64,000 bases of DNA from Cellulomonas sp. ES6 (lineage in GTDB: Bacteria > Actinomycetota > Actinomycetes > Actinomycetales > Cellulomonadaceae), in contig NZ_CP125655.1 of assembly GCF_030053835.1 (NCBI RefSeq), positions 3,968,001 to 4,032,000 of the forward strand. Direction: 5' to 3'. The notes under the pieces were generated by a model. It was not told the DNA's origin, ran no database searches, and worked only from the letters and a program-made list of their open reading frames with translations. Both the position numbers and the translations under genes were made by a program. The first letter of the stretch is position 1. Every line of letters begins with the position of its first letter. Below, piece after piece: positions 42,586 through 50,634 of this stretch.

Positions 42586-44600
42586 CCGTGCCGCTCGAGC
42601 CCACCACCGGCCGGGCGTTCCAGGTCGACCTCCACGGCGTCGTCGACCTGCTCGCCCGGCACCTGTACTCCGGCCCCCGCGTGTACGTGCGCGAGCTGCT
42701 GCAGAACGGCGTCGACGCCATCACGGCGCGGCGTGCGGTGGACCCGGCGTGCCCGGCGACCGTGCGGCTGCGGCCGCTGGCGGACGGGTCGCTGGCGGTG
42801 GTGGACTCGGGCGTCGGCCTGACCCGCGCGGAGGCCGAGGAGCTGCTGGCGACCGTCGGCCGGTCGTCCAAGCGGGACCTCGACCTCGGGCTGGGCCGGG
42901 AGGAGTTCCTGGGGCAGTTCGGCATCGGCCTGCTGTCCGCGTTCATGGTCGCCGACGAGATCGAGCTGGTGTCGCGGTCCGCCCGGGACCCGGGTGCCGC
43001 CGCGATCCGCTGGCTCGGGCGCGCGGACGGCTCGTACGACCTGGCGGAGCTGCCCGCGGCGGACCTGCCGCCCGGGAGCACGGTGCTGCTGCGGCCGCGC
43101 CGGGACCTCGAGCACTGGCTCGCGGGGGAGACCGTGGCGGCGCTCGCGGCGGAGTTCGGGTCGCTGCTGCCCGTGGACGTGGCGGTGGAGGTGCCGCTCG
43201 GCGGGCCCGGCACGACGGGCGCGGGCGGCGCGGTCGGGGCGGGCGCGGTCGACGGTGACCCCGCCACCCGCACGCGGGTGCTCGCGGACGGCGGGGCGCG
43301 ACCCGGGCACGCGTGGCGCCGTGTCACCGTCCCCGACCTGCCGTGGGCGCGGACGCACGCCGACGACGCCGCGCGCACCCGCGCGCTGGAGCGGTACTGC
43401 GAGCAGACCTTCGGCTTCACGCCGCTGGCGCACCTCGACCTGGAGGTGCCCCTCGCGGGGGTCACCGGCGTCGCGTTCGTGCTGCCGGCCGCGGTGCCGC
43501 CGGGCGGTGGCGGCACGCACCGCGTCTCCGTGAAGCGGATGCTGCTGGGCGCGCGCGTGGAGGGGCTGCTGCCCGAGTGGGCGTTCTTCGTGCGCTGCGC
43601 GATCGACGCCTCCGCGCTGCGGCCCACCGCGTCGCGCGAGCAGCTCTACACCGACGAGGTGCTGCTCGCGACGCAGGAGGCGCTCGCCGGGCAGGTCCGG
43701 GACTGGACCCTGCGCACGCTCGAGTCGGGGACGGCGCTCGCGCGGCAGTTCGTCGCCACGCACCACCTGGCGGTGCGGTCGCTCGCGCTCACGGACGACA
43801 CGATGCTCGACCTCGCGGCGCGGATCCTGCCCTACGAGACGACGGACGGGACGCTGACCCTGGCCGAGGTCGCGCAGGAGCACGGCCGGGTCGTGTTCGC
43901 CCCGACGCTGGAGGACTACCGGCGGATCGCCCCCGTCGCGCGGGCGCAGGGCGTGGCGGTCGTGAACGCCGGCTACGTCTACGACGCCGACCTGCTGGCA
44001 CGGCTCTCCGGGCGCAACCGCCTCGGCGTCGAGGTGCGCCCCCTCGGGGCGGGTGACATCGCCCAGGTGCTCGCCGCGCCGGCGCCGGAGCGGGAGCTGG
44101 AGACGCTCGACGCCGTGCGCGCGGCGGGCGCGGTGCTGCGCCCCCAGGACTGCGACGTCCTGCTGCGCACGTTCGAGCCGGCGGACCTGCCGGCCGTGCT
44201 CCTGCACGACCGGGACGGCGACCACCAGCGCGACCTGCACGCGGCGATGGCCGAGGCCGACGACGTGTGGAGCGACGTGCTCGCCGGGTTCGCCGAGCCC
44301 GCGCCCGCCCGCCGGCTCGTGCTCAACGACGCGAGCCCGGTGGTCCGGGACCTGCTGGCGGCCCCGCCCGGCGAGGTCGCGGCGGCCGGGGTCCGGTCGC
44401 TGTACGTCTCGGCGCTGCTGCTGGCCGGCGAGCCGCTGCGCGCCCGGGAGTCCGAGCTCATGACCGGGTCCCTGGCGGTGCTGCTGCGCGCCGGGCTCGG
44501 CGGCGCGGCCGGCCGGGGGACCGACGTCCCCGGCCGGGACCACCGGGACCACCGGGACGACCAGGACGCCGGGGGACCGGCAGGACAGGAGCGCGCGTGA
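42582..44600 (+). CDS. Divergent Hsp90-family (HtpG-like) ATPase
   Basis: A 672-residue Hsp90-family protein. The GHKL ATPase domain is intact: YVRELLQNGVDAI with Glu38, Asn42 and Asp45; VVDSGVGLT with Asp75; GQFGIGLLSAFMVAD at 111-125. The middle domain keeps the catalytic Arg352 in RPTASREQLY. A Gly/Ala/Thr-rich insertion sits near residues 207-230, and the C-terminal third is divergent, ending in an Asp/His/Arg-rich tail instead of a clear dimer tail. This is the actinobacterial branch apart from classic HtpG. It is coupled on both sides (GTGA overlaps). Clients are unknown. Confidence 0.9.
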   Translation: MTVPLEPTTGRAFQVDLHGVVDLLARHLYSGPRVYVRELLQNGVDAITARRAVDPACPATVRLRPLADGSLAVVDSGVGLTRAEAEELLATVGRSSKRDLDLGLGREEFLGQFGIGLLSAFMVADEIELVSRSARDPGAAAIRWLGRADGSYDLAELPAADLPPGSTVLLRPRRDLEHWLAGETVAALAAEFGSLLPVDVAVEVPLGGPGTTGAGGAVGAGAVDGDPATRTRVLADGGARPGHAWRRVTVPDLPWARTHADDAARTRALERYCEQTFGFTPLAHLDLEVPLAGVTGVAFVLPAAVPPGGGGTHRVSVKRMLLGARVEGLLPEWAFFVRCAIDASALRPTASREQLYTDEVLLATQEALAGQVRDWTLRTLESGTALARQFVATHHLAVRSLALTDDTMLDLAARILPYETTDGTLTLAEVAQEHGRVVFAPTLEDYRRIAPVARAQGVAVVNAGYVYDADLLARLSGRNRLGVEVRPLGAGDIAQVLAAPAPERELETLDAVRAAGAVLRPQDCDVLLRTFEPADLPAVLLHDRDGDHQRDLHAAMAEADDVWSDVLAGFAEPAPARRLVLNDASPVVRDLLAAPPGEVAAAGVRSLYVSALLLAGEPLRARESELMTGSLAVLLRAGLGGAAGRGTDVPGRDHRDHRDDQDAGGPAGQERA

Positions 44601-46612
44601 CCCGCACGCTGGACGACGCCAACCGCGAGATCACCCGGGTGCGGCAGATGCCGTACGGGCTCGCCCGGACGCAGGCCGCCGAGCGGCAGGTGCGGCTGGT
44701 CGACGCCGAGGGCCCGGACGCCGCCCGGGCGTACGCGCTGAGCACGCTCGTCGAGGCCTACCAGTGGGGCGGGGAGGTGGACCGGTCGTTCGTCGCGTTC
44801 GCCCGGCTGCTGCGCTGGTGGGACGAGCACCCGGAGCACTTCGACGCGCAGGACCGGCACGCGCTGTTCTGGTCGTTCAAGTGGATGGTCAGCGCGCTCG
44901 CGGACTTCCCGACGGTGCCCGCCGAGCAGATCGACCGGACGCTCGCCGACATGGAGCGTCGCTACGCGCTCGCCGGCAACGGCATGGACGCCGTCGCGTA
45001 CGAGCGGTTCGCGTGGGCGCGCCAGCGGGGCGCCGCCGACGCGGAGGCGGCGTACCAGGCGTGGGTCGCCACGCCGCGGGACGACTGGTCCCAGTGCGAG
45101 GCGTGCGACCCCGGCGACCGCGCGGCGTGGCTGCTCGCGACGGACCGGGTCCCCGAGGGCATCCGCCTGATCGAGCAGACGCTCGCGCAGGACCCGTCGT
45201 GCGCGTCCGAGCCGGCCGACATGCTGTCGTACCTCGCGGAGGCCTACCTGGACACGGGCCGCCCCCGCGACGCCGCCCGGGCCCACCGGCGGGCCGTCGC
45301 CGCGCTGGCCGAGGCGGAGTCCGACATGGTCGGCGCCCGCGGCCGGCGCATCCGGCTGCTCGCCCGCGGCGGGCAGGCCGAGCGGACGCTGCGCGCGATC
45401 GAGGCGGACCAGCAGTACCTGACCGGCGGGGACACCCCGTACTCGCGCCTGGCGTTCTCGCGCCTCGTCGGGGCGGCGACCCACGTGCTGCGCCCGGAGC
45501 ACGGCGACCACCCGCTGCGTCTGGACCGGGTCCCGGCCGCGACCGTCGCCGAGCTCGACGACTGGCTGCGCGCTCAGGCGGCGGAGCTCGCCGCGCGGTT
45601 CGACGCCCGCAACGGGACGCCGTCGGAGTCCGAGGCGGTCGAACGGGCGTGGCGGACCGAGCCCGCCGACGACGTGCTGGACCTCGACGTGCTGCCGCGC
45701 GGGCTCGGGAGCGCCGGTGCCACGGGGGCCGGTGCCGCGGGCGCCGGGTCACCGGCCGGCGCACCGGCGGGTGACCCGGACCCCGCACCCGTGGACGAGG
45801 TCGGCGCGCACGGCGCGGGTCGGGGGACGCACGCGCAGCACGCCGCCCCCGACGCGCTCGTCGCGGAGGCCGAGCGCCTCGTCGCGGCGGGAGACCCGGA
45901 GGCGGCCGCCGCCGCGTACCTCGACGCCGCCGTCGCGGCCGAGCACGCGGGGCTGCTCGCGGACTCCGGCTTCGCCTACGCCGAGGCCGCGCACTGCGCC
46001 CAGGTGCTCGGCGACGACGACGGGGCGTCGGCGGGCTACGCCGCGGCGATCCCGCGCCTGCGCGCCGGGGGCCTGCCGCCCGCGGCGCTCGCCCCGGTGG
46101 TCGTGCAGTGGGCGCGCGCGGCCGCCGCCACCGGCGACGCCGCCGCCGTGCTGAGCGAGACGGACGACCTGACCGCGGCTCTCGCCGCGCGCCTGGACGC
46201 ACCGCCCTCCGCGGACGAGGACCGCGCGGAGGCCCTGGTCGCGCGGGAGCAGGCGGCCGACCGCCGCGCCGCGGCCGACCTGGAGGACGCCGCCGCCCGG
46301 CTGCTGGCCACGCTCGGCGGCGACGGCCGCGCGCAGGACGCCGCGGCACGTGCGCAGCGGGCCGCCGAGGCGTACGCCGCGCTCGGTGCGCCTGCCGACG
46401 CCGCGCACGCCTTCTGGCTGGCCGGTCGCCTGCACGACGGGCTCGGCCGCGTCGACGAGGCCGTGTGGCACCTGGAGTCCGCCGTCGAGGGCTTCACCGC
46501 CGCCCGGCAGCGGGGCCCGCGGGGCGAGGCCGCGAACGACCTGGTCGACGTGCTGCGCCGCTCCGGGCAGGACGCCCGGGCCGACGAGCTCGCGCGCTCG
46601 CTGACGTCCTGA
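44597..46612 (+). CDS. Large helical TPR-like protein coupled to the Hsp90-family gene
   Basis: A 671-residue Ala/Arg/Asp-rich protein, predicted all-helical. The first 340 residues resemble degenerate TPR arrays (YALSTLVEAYQWGGEVDRSF, LSYLAEAYLDTGRPRDAARA, RRIRLLARGGQAERTL) with a Cys pair in WSQCEACDPGD. A Gly/Ala/Pro linker at about 370-415 leads to a second helical-repeat part (ALVAEAERLVAAGDPEAAAAAY, AHAFWLAGRLHDGLGRVDEA). No signal or membrane segment. GTG start overlaps the Hsp90 stop. TPR proteins are classic Hsp90 partners in eukaryotes, so a partner role is tempting but unproven. Confidence 0.8.
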   Translation: MTRTLDDANREITRVRQMPYGLARTQAAERQVRLVDAEGPDAARAYALSTLVEAYQWGGEVDRSFVAFARLLRWWDEHPEHFDAQDRHALFWSFKWMVSALADFPTVPAEQIDRTLADMERRYALAGNGMDAVAYERFAWARQRGAADAEAAYQAWVATPRDDWSQCEACDPGDRAAWLLATDRVPEGIRLIEQTLAQDPSCASEPADMLSYLAEAYLDTGRPRDAARAHRRAVAALAEAESDMVGARGRRIRLLARGGQAERTLRAIEADQQYLTGGDTPYSRLAFSRLVGAATHVLRPEHGDHPLRLDRVPAATVAELDDWLRAQAAELAARFDARNGTPSESEAVERAWRTEPADDVLDLDVLPRGLGSAGATGAGAAGAGSPAGAPAGDPDPAPVDEVGAHGAGRGTHAQHAAPDALVAEAERLVAAGDPEAAAAAYLDAAVAAEHAGLLADSGFAYAEAAHCAQVLGDDDGASAGYAAAIPRLRAGGLPPAALAPVVVQWARAAAATGDAAAVLSETDDLTAALAARLDAPPSADEDRAEALVAREQAADRRAAADLEDAAARLLATLGGDGRAQDAAARAQRAAEAYAALGAPADAAHAFWLAGRLHDGLGRVDEAVWHLESAVEGFTAARQRGPRGEAANDLVDVLRRSGQDARADELARSLTS

Positions 46613-46643
46613 GCCGGGGCCGCGCGGACGCCGGGCGGCGGGA

Positions 46644-46649
46644 TACGGT
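46644..46649 (+). promoter_or_regulatory. -10 hexamer TACGGT of the LigB-like/miaA/dapF genes
   Basis: TACGGT, 6 nt, GTG 46656. Confidence 0.5.
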
Positions 46650-46655
46650 CGGGGG

Positions 46656-47497
46656 GTGCGACCGGCCGTGGTGTTCCTGCCCGACACGGCGCTGCTCGTC
46701 CCCGGCGCGGCCGGCCGGGAGGACCCCGCGTCCGCGCTGCGCGAGGAGGCGCTCGCGCTGCTCGGCGCGGCGGTTCCCGGCCTGACGCCTGACGTGCCCG
46801 CCGATCCGGCCGCCGGCGTGCCCGCCGATCCGGCGACCGGCGTACCGGCCGGGCGGGCTGCCGGCGTGCCGGCCGGGCGGGCCGCGTCCGCCCCGGTGCT
46901 CGTCGTCGCACCGGGGCACGCGCACCGGACGCTGCGCCACCCGGTCGCGACCGGCCTCGGTGCGGCCGGCCTCGGTGCGGGTGCGGACGCACCGTCCGGG
47001 CCCGCCGCCCGCCGCGCCGACGTGCCGGCGTCGGTCGCGCTGACGCTGCTGCGCGCCTCCGGCGTGACGGCCGCCGTCGACGTGGTCGAGCTCCCGCGCG
47101 ACCCCGGCGGCGACGCGCCGGACGTCCGGGGCGTCCCGGACGTCCCGGCGGGGGTGGTGCTGCTGGTCGTGGTCGGCTCGCCGAGCGCCCGGCACGGCGA
47201 CGCGGCGCCGCTGGCGGAGGACCCCGCGCGGCGGACGCCGACGCCGCGCTGCTGGCCGGGCTGGCCGGCGGTCCCGCGGCGCTGGCGCAGGCGCTGGACG
47301 CGCTCGGCCCGCGGGCGGCCCGCGAGCTCGCGGTGTCCGCGTGGCCGACGTGGCGCGCGGCCGCCGCCGCGGCGGAGGGGCCCGTGCGGGTGTCCGGGCC
47401 GCGGGCCGAGGTCGTCGCGGGCGCGTGGCACGTCGTCGCGGCCTGGCACCCGGCCGGGCACGCGGCCGGGCACCCTGCCGCGCAGGAGGCCCCGTGA
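46656..47497 (+). pseudogene. Class III extradiol dioxygenase (LigB)-like protein, frameshifted
   Basis: The first 190 or so codons read as a LigB-like protein of the kind found beside miaA in actinobacteria (PAVVFLPDTALLVPGAAG, PVLVVAPGHAHRTLRHP, VVLLVVVGSPSARHGDAAP). At about 47225-47234 the frame breaks: sense continues in the next frame as ADADAALLAGLAGG, then SAWPTWRAAAAA and VVAAWHPAGH, ending at TGA 47495-47497. One extra G in GCGCGGCGG would restore one protein of about 280 residues whose stop overlaps the miaA GTG. It could be a recent mutation, a sequencing error or programmed shifting; the first two are likelier. Function in this family is unproven. Confidence 0.75.
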
Positions 47498-48450
47498 CCC
47501 TCGTCGTCGCTGTCGTCGGCCCGACGGCCACCGGCAAGTCCGACCTCGGCCTGGCGCTCGCGGAGCGCCTCGGGGGCGAGGTCGTCAACGCCGACGCGCT
47601 GCAGCTCTACCGGGGGCTGGACATCGGCACCGCGAAGCTGGCGCCGGCCGAGCGCCGCGGCGTCCCGCACCACCTGCTCGACGTGCTGGACCCCACGGAG
47701 GACGCGAGCGTCGCCGCCTACCAGCGCGACGCCCGCGCGGCCGTGGCCGACATCGGGGCGCGCGGCCGGCGGCCCGTCGTGGTCGGCGGCTCGGGGCTCT
47801 ACGTCCGGGCCCTGCTCGACCGCATCGAGTTCCCGGGCACCGACCCGGAGGTCCGCGCCCGGCTCGAGGCCCGCGTCGAGGCGGAGGGTGCCCGCGCGCT
47901 GCACGCGGAGCTGGCGGCCGTCGACCCCGTGGCGGCGGACAGCATCGGACCGCGCAACGCCCGGCGGATCGTGCGCGCGCTGGAGGTGGTCGCGCTGACC
48001 GGCAGGCCGTACTCCGCGAACCTGCCGGGGCACGACTACGCCGTCCCGGCGGTGCAGATCGGGCTCGACTGCGACCGGGGGGTGCTCGACGCGCGGGTCG
48101 AGGCCCGGGTCGACCGGATGTGGGCGGCCGGGCTCGTCGACGAGGTGCGCGGGCTCGTGAAGAGCGGGATCGGCCGGACCGCGGCCCGCGCCGTGGGGTA
48201 CGCGGAGGTGATCGCGGCGCTGCGGGGCGAGATCACGCTGGACGAGGCCCGCGCGCAGGTCGTCGCCGGGACGCGGCGTCTCGCCCGCAAGCAGATGGGG
48301 TGGTTCGGGCGCGACCCCCGGGTGCACTGGCTGGACGCCCAGGACCCGGACCTGCCGGAGCGCGCGCTCGCCCTGGTGGCGGCCGCGGACGCCGGTGAGC
48401 TCGGCCTCGCCACGGCCGACCCGGCGCCCCGCCGTAGTCTGGGTTCATGA
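47494..48450 (+). CDS. miaA: tRNA dimethylallyltransferase
   Basis: A 318-residue MiaA that transfers a dimethylallyl group to A37 of tRNA, giving the substrate of MiaB (39.2 kb). P-loop GPTATGKS at residues 9-16, VVNADALQLYRGLDIGTAK, HHLLDVLDP, VVVGGSGLYVRALLD and GPRNARRIVRALEV. The GTG overlaps the stop of the preceding gene and the stop overlaps the dapF ATG, making a tightly coupled set. Confidence 0.96.
   Translation: MTLVVAVVGPTATGKSDLGLALAERLGGEVVNADALQLYRGLDIGTAKLAPAERRGVPHHLLDVLDPTEDASVAAYQRDARAAVADIGARGRRPVVVGGSGLYVRALLDRIEFPGTDPEVRARLEARVEAEGARALHAELAAVDPVAADSIGPRNARRIVRALEVVALTGRPYSANLPGHDYAVPAVQIGLDCDRGVLDARVEARVDRMWAAGLVDEVRGLVKSGIGRTAARAVGYAEVIAALRGEITLDEARAQVVAGTRRLARKQMGWFGRDPRVHWLDAQDPDLPERALALVAAADAGELGLATADPAPRRSLGS
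48435..48440 (+). promoter_or_regulatory. dapF: Internal -10 hexamer TAGTCT before dapF
   Basis: TAGTCT within the end of miaA, 6 nt before ATG 48447: dapF may have its own leaderless promoter besides coupling to miaA. Confidence 0.4.
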
Positions 48451-49409
48451 CCGTCCCCACCGCCGCGCCCGCGACCGCCACCTCCTCCCGGGTGCTGCAC
48501 GCGACCAAGGGGCACGGCACCCAGAACGACTTCGTGCTGCTGGACGGCCGCGACGGCGTCGACCTCGACGCGGCGCTCGTCCGGGCGCTCGCCGACCGGC
48601 GCGCGGGCGTGGGGGCGGACGGCGTGATCCGGCTGGTCGCCAGCGGCGACCTGCCCGAGGGTGTCGCCGTGCTCGCCGAGGACCCCGCCGCCACGTGGTT
48701 CATGGACTACCGCAACGCCGACGGCTCCGTGGCGGAGATGTGCGGCAACGGTGTCCGGGTGGTCGCGGCCTACGCGCGGGCGCTCGGGCTCTGGGACCCC
48801 GCGGAGGGCGAGCTCGTGCTCGGCACGCGCGCCGGCGTCCGCCGCGTCCGCGAGGTCGAGGGGCCGGCCGGCGAGCTCTGGTACGCCGTCGACATGGGCG
48901 CGTGGCGCCTGCCGGGCGGCACCGGGGCGGCGTCCGCCGGCTTCGACGCCCAGGTCGCGGTGGCCGGACTCGACGTGCCCCGGCCGGCGCTCGGCGTCGA
49001 CCTCGGGAACCCGCACACCGTGCTCGCGCTCGCCGGGGACGCCGAGCTGGACGACGCCGACCTCACGCGGGCGCCGGCCGTCGAGCCGGTGCCGCCGCAC
49101 GGCACCAACGTCGAGCTCGTCGTGCCCCTCGGCGAGGAGCGGGACGCCGACGGCACCGTGCTGGGACGCCTCCGGATGCGGGTGCACGAGCGGGGCGTGG
49201 GGGAGACCCGGTCCTGCGGCACCGGCGCCTGCGCCGCGGCGCTCGCCGTGCGCACGTGGGCCGGGCCGCAGGCGCCCGACGTGTGGCTGGTCGACGTCCC
49301 CGGCGGCACGGTGCGGGTCACGGCGCTCGCGGACGGCCACGTCGAGCTCGCCGGGCCCGCGGTGCTCGTCGCGGACGTCGACGTCGACGTCGCGGCGCTC
49401 GCGGGCTGA
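48447..49409 (+). CDS. dapF: Diaminopimelate epimerase
   Basis: A 320-residue DapF converting LL- to meso-diaminopimelate for lysine and peptidoglycan. The two catalytic cysteines are C99 in EMCGNGVRV and C257 in RSCGTGACAAAL. HGTQNDFVLLDG and FMDYRNADGS are also family marks. The ATG overlaps the miaA stop (ATGA). The actinobacterial miaA-dapF-hflX order is kept, with two small genes inserted. Confidence 0.96.
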   Translation: MTVPTAAPATATSSRVLHATKGHGTQNDFVLLDGRDGVDLDAALVRALADRRAGVGADGVIRLVASGDLPEGVAVLAEDPAATWFMDYRNADGSVAEMCGNGVRVVAAYARALGLWDPAEGELVLGTRAGVRRVREVEGPAGELWYAVDMGAWRLPGGTGAASAGFDAQVAVAGLDVPRPALGVDLGNPHTVLALAGDAELDDADLTRAPAVEPVPPHGTNVELVVPLGEERDADGTVLGRLRMRVHERGVGETRSCGTGACAAALAVRTWAGPQAPDVWLVDVPGGTVRVTALADGHVELAGPAVLVADVDVDVAALAG

Positions 49410-49476
49410 GCACGGGCGCAGGACCGGGCGCCGGCCGTCCGGGAACACCACGGCGGCGACGAGGCGTTCCGACTCC

Positions 49477-49890
49477 GTGACCCCCGATCCCCGGCCGCGT
49501 GACGCCGACACGCCGGCGCGTGAAGTGCTGCCGCCGTCCGGCGCGCTCCCGCCTGGCGCCACCGCGGCGGACGCGGCGGGGCAGCCCCTCGACGCGGGCG
49601 CGCTGCGCCACCCGCTCGGTGCCGCGGCCACGTTCGTGCAGCTCTCGTCGGCGTTCTGCGCCCCGTGCCGCGCGACCCGCCGGATCCTCGAGCGCGTCGT
49701 CGCGACGACCGAGGGCGTCGCCCACGTCGAGGTCGACGTCGCGGACCGGGCCGACCTCGCCGAGCGGTTCGCGGTGACGCGGACGCCGACGGTCGTGCTG
49801 CTCGACGGCGGCGGGCGGCCCGTGGCGCGCGTGACCGGCGTGCCGTCGCTCGCGCAGGCCCGTGCGGCGGTGGCCGCCGTCGCCGGCTGA
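49477..49890 (+). CDS. Thioredoxin-fold protein
   Basis: A 137-residue protein with a thioredoxin domain after a 45-residue Pro/Ala-rich leader. The redox motif is Cys61-Ala-Pro-Cys64 in SSAFCAPCRATRR, followed by HVEVDVADRADLAERF and the cis-Pro loop TRTPTVVLLDGGG. CAPC rather than CGPC may shift the redox potential. No signal peptide, so cytosolic. The GTG has no clear ribosome site. Convergent with the methyltransferase, 13 nt away. Confidence 0.82.
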   Translation: MTPDPRPRDADTPAREVLPPSGALPPGATAADAAGQPLDAGALRHPLGAAATFVQLSSAFCAPCRATRRILERVVATTEGVAHVEVDVADRADLAERFAVTRTPTVVLLDGGGRPVARVTGVPSLAQARAAVAAVAG

Positions 49891-49903
49891 CGCCGGCCGC
49901 CGG

Positions 49904-50515
49904 TCAGCCCGCGGCGACCACCCGCAGCACCCGGAAGCCCCGGGACGTGGCGACGCGGTCGACGTCCGCCTCGCCCCCCAGCTCCTCGCCCAGCCAGCGC
50001 AGCAGGGAGTCCGACCCGAGGTTCTTGGCGACGACCAGGTACGCCTCACCACCGGGGACGAGCCGGCGCAGCCACTGGCGGAGCATCGCGTGCAGGGTCT
50101 CCTTGCCCACCCGGATCGGCGGGTTCGACCAGATCGCCGCGAACCGCACGTCGTCCGGGACGTCCTCGGGGCGCACCGCGCGCACCCCGGCGAGCCCGTG
50201 CGCCGCCGCGTTGCGGCGCGTGAGGTCGAGGGCGCGCTCGTTGACGTCGACCGCCCACACGCGGGCCGCGGGGGACGCCAGCGCGAGGCTCAGCGCGACC
50301 GGCCCCCACCCGCACCCGAGGTCCAGCAGGTCGCCGGCGCGGGGCGGCGCGGGCACGTGGCGCAGCAGCACCTCGGTCCCCGCGTCGAGGTGGTCCGGGG
50401 AGAACACGCCGCCCGCCGTCCCGACGTCCAGGTCCCGGCCGGCCAGGTGCACGGTGCGGCGCCGGAGCTCGCCGTCCGACGCGGGCTCGGCCGTGAAGTA
50501 GTGCTCGGGGCTCAC
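49904..50515 (-). CDS. RsmC/RlmG-like class I SAM methyltransferase
   Basis: A 203-residue methyltransferase. SAM motif DLGCGWG at residues 65-71, acidic AVDVN near 88-92, and the catalytic NPPIRVGK at 131-138 typical of N2-guanine rRNA methylases of the RsmC type. It begins EHYFTAEPAS, as in many short actinobacterial RsmC-like proteins that lack the N-terminal half of E. coli RsmC. The exact rRNA target is not known. GTG 50515 has TAGGGT 7 nt upstream. Confidence 0.88.
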   Translation of the reverse strand: MSPEHYFTAEPASDGELRRRTVHLAGRDLDVGTAGGVFSPDHLDAGTEVLLRHVPAPPRAGDLLDLGCGWGPVALSLALASPAARVWAVDVNERALDLTRRNAAAHGLAGVRAVRPEDVPDDVRFAAIWSNPPIRVGKETLHAMLRQWLRRLVPGGEAYLVVAKNLGSDSLLRWLGEELGGEADVDRVATSRGFRVLRVVAAG

Positions 50516-50522
50516 GTCCGCG

Positions 50523-50528
50523 ACCCTA
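50523..50528 (-). promoter_or_regulatory. -10 hexamer TAGGGT of the methyltransferase
   Basis: TAGGGT on the minus strand, 7 nt, GTG 50515. Confidence 0.5.
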
Positions 50529-50634
50529 CCGGCGTCCGCCGGTGGCGAATTGCCTCGCGCGGCCCCCTGGGGCGCGCGACACTGGACACCGGGCGCCGAC
50601 GACGGACGCCCGTCGCCGACACCGAAGGACGCGC

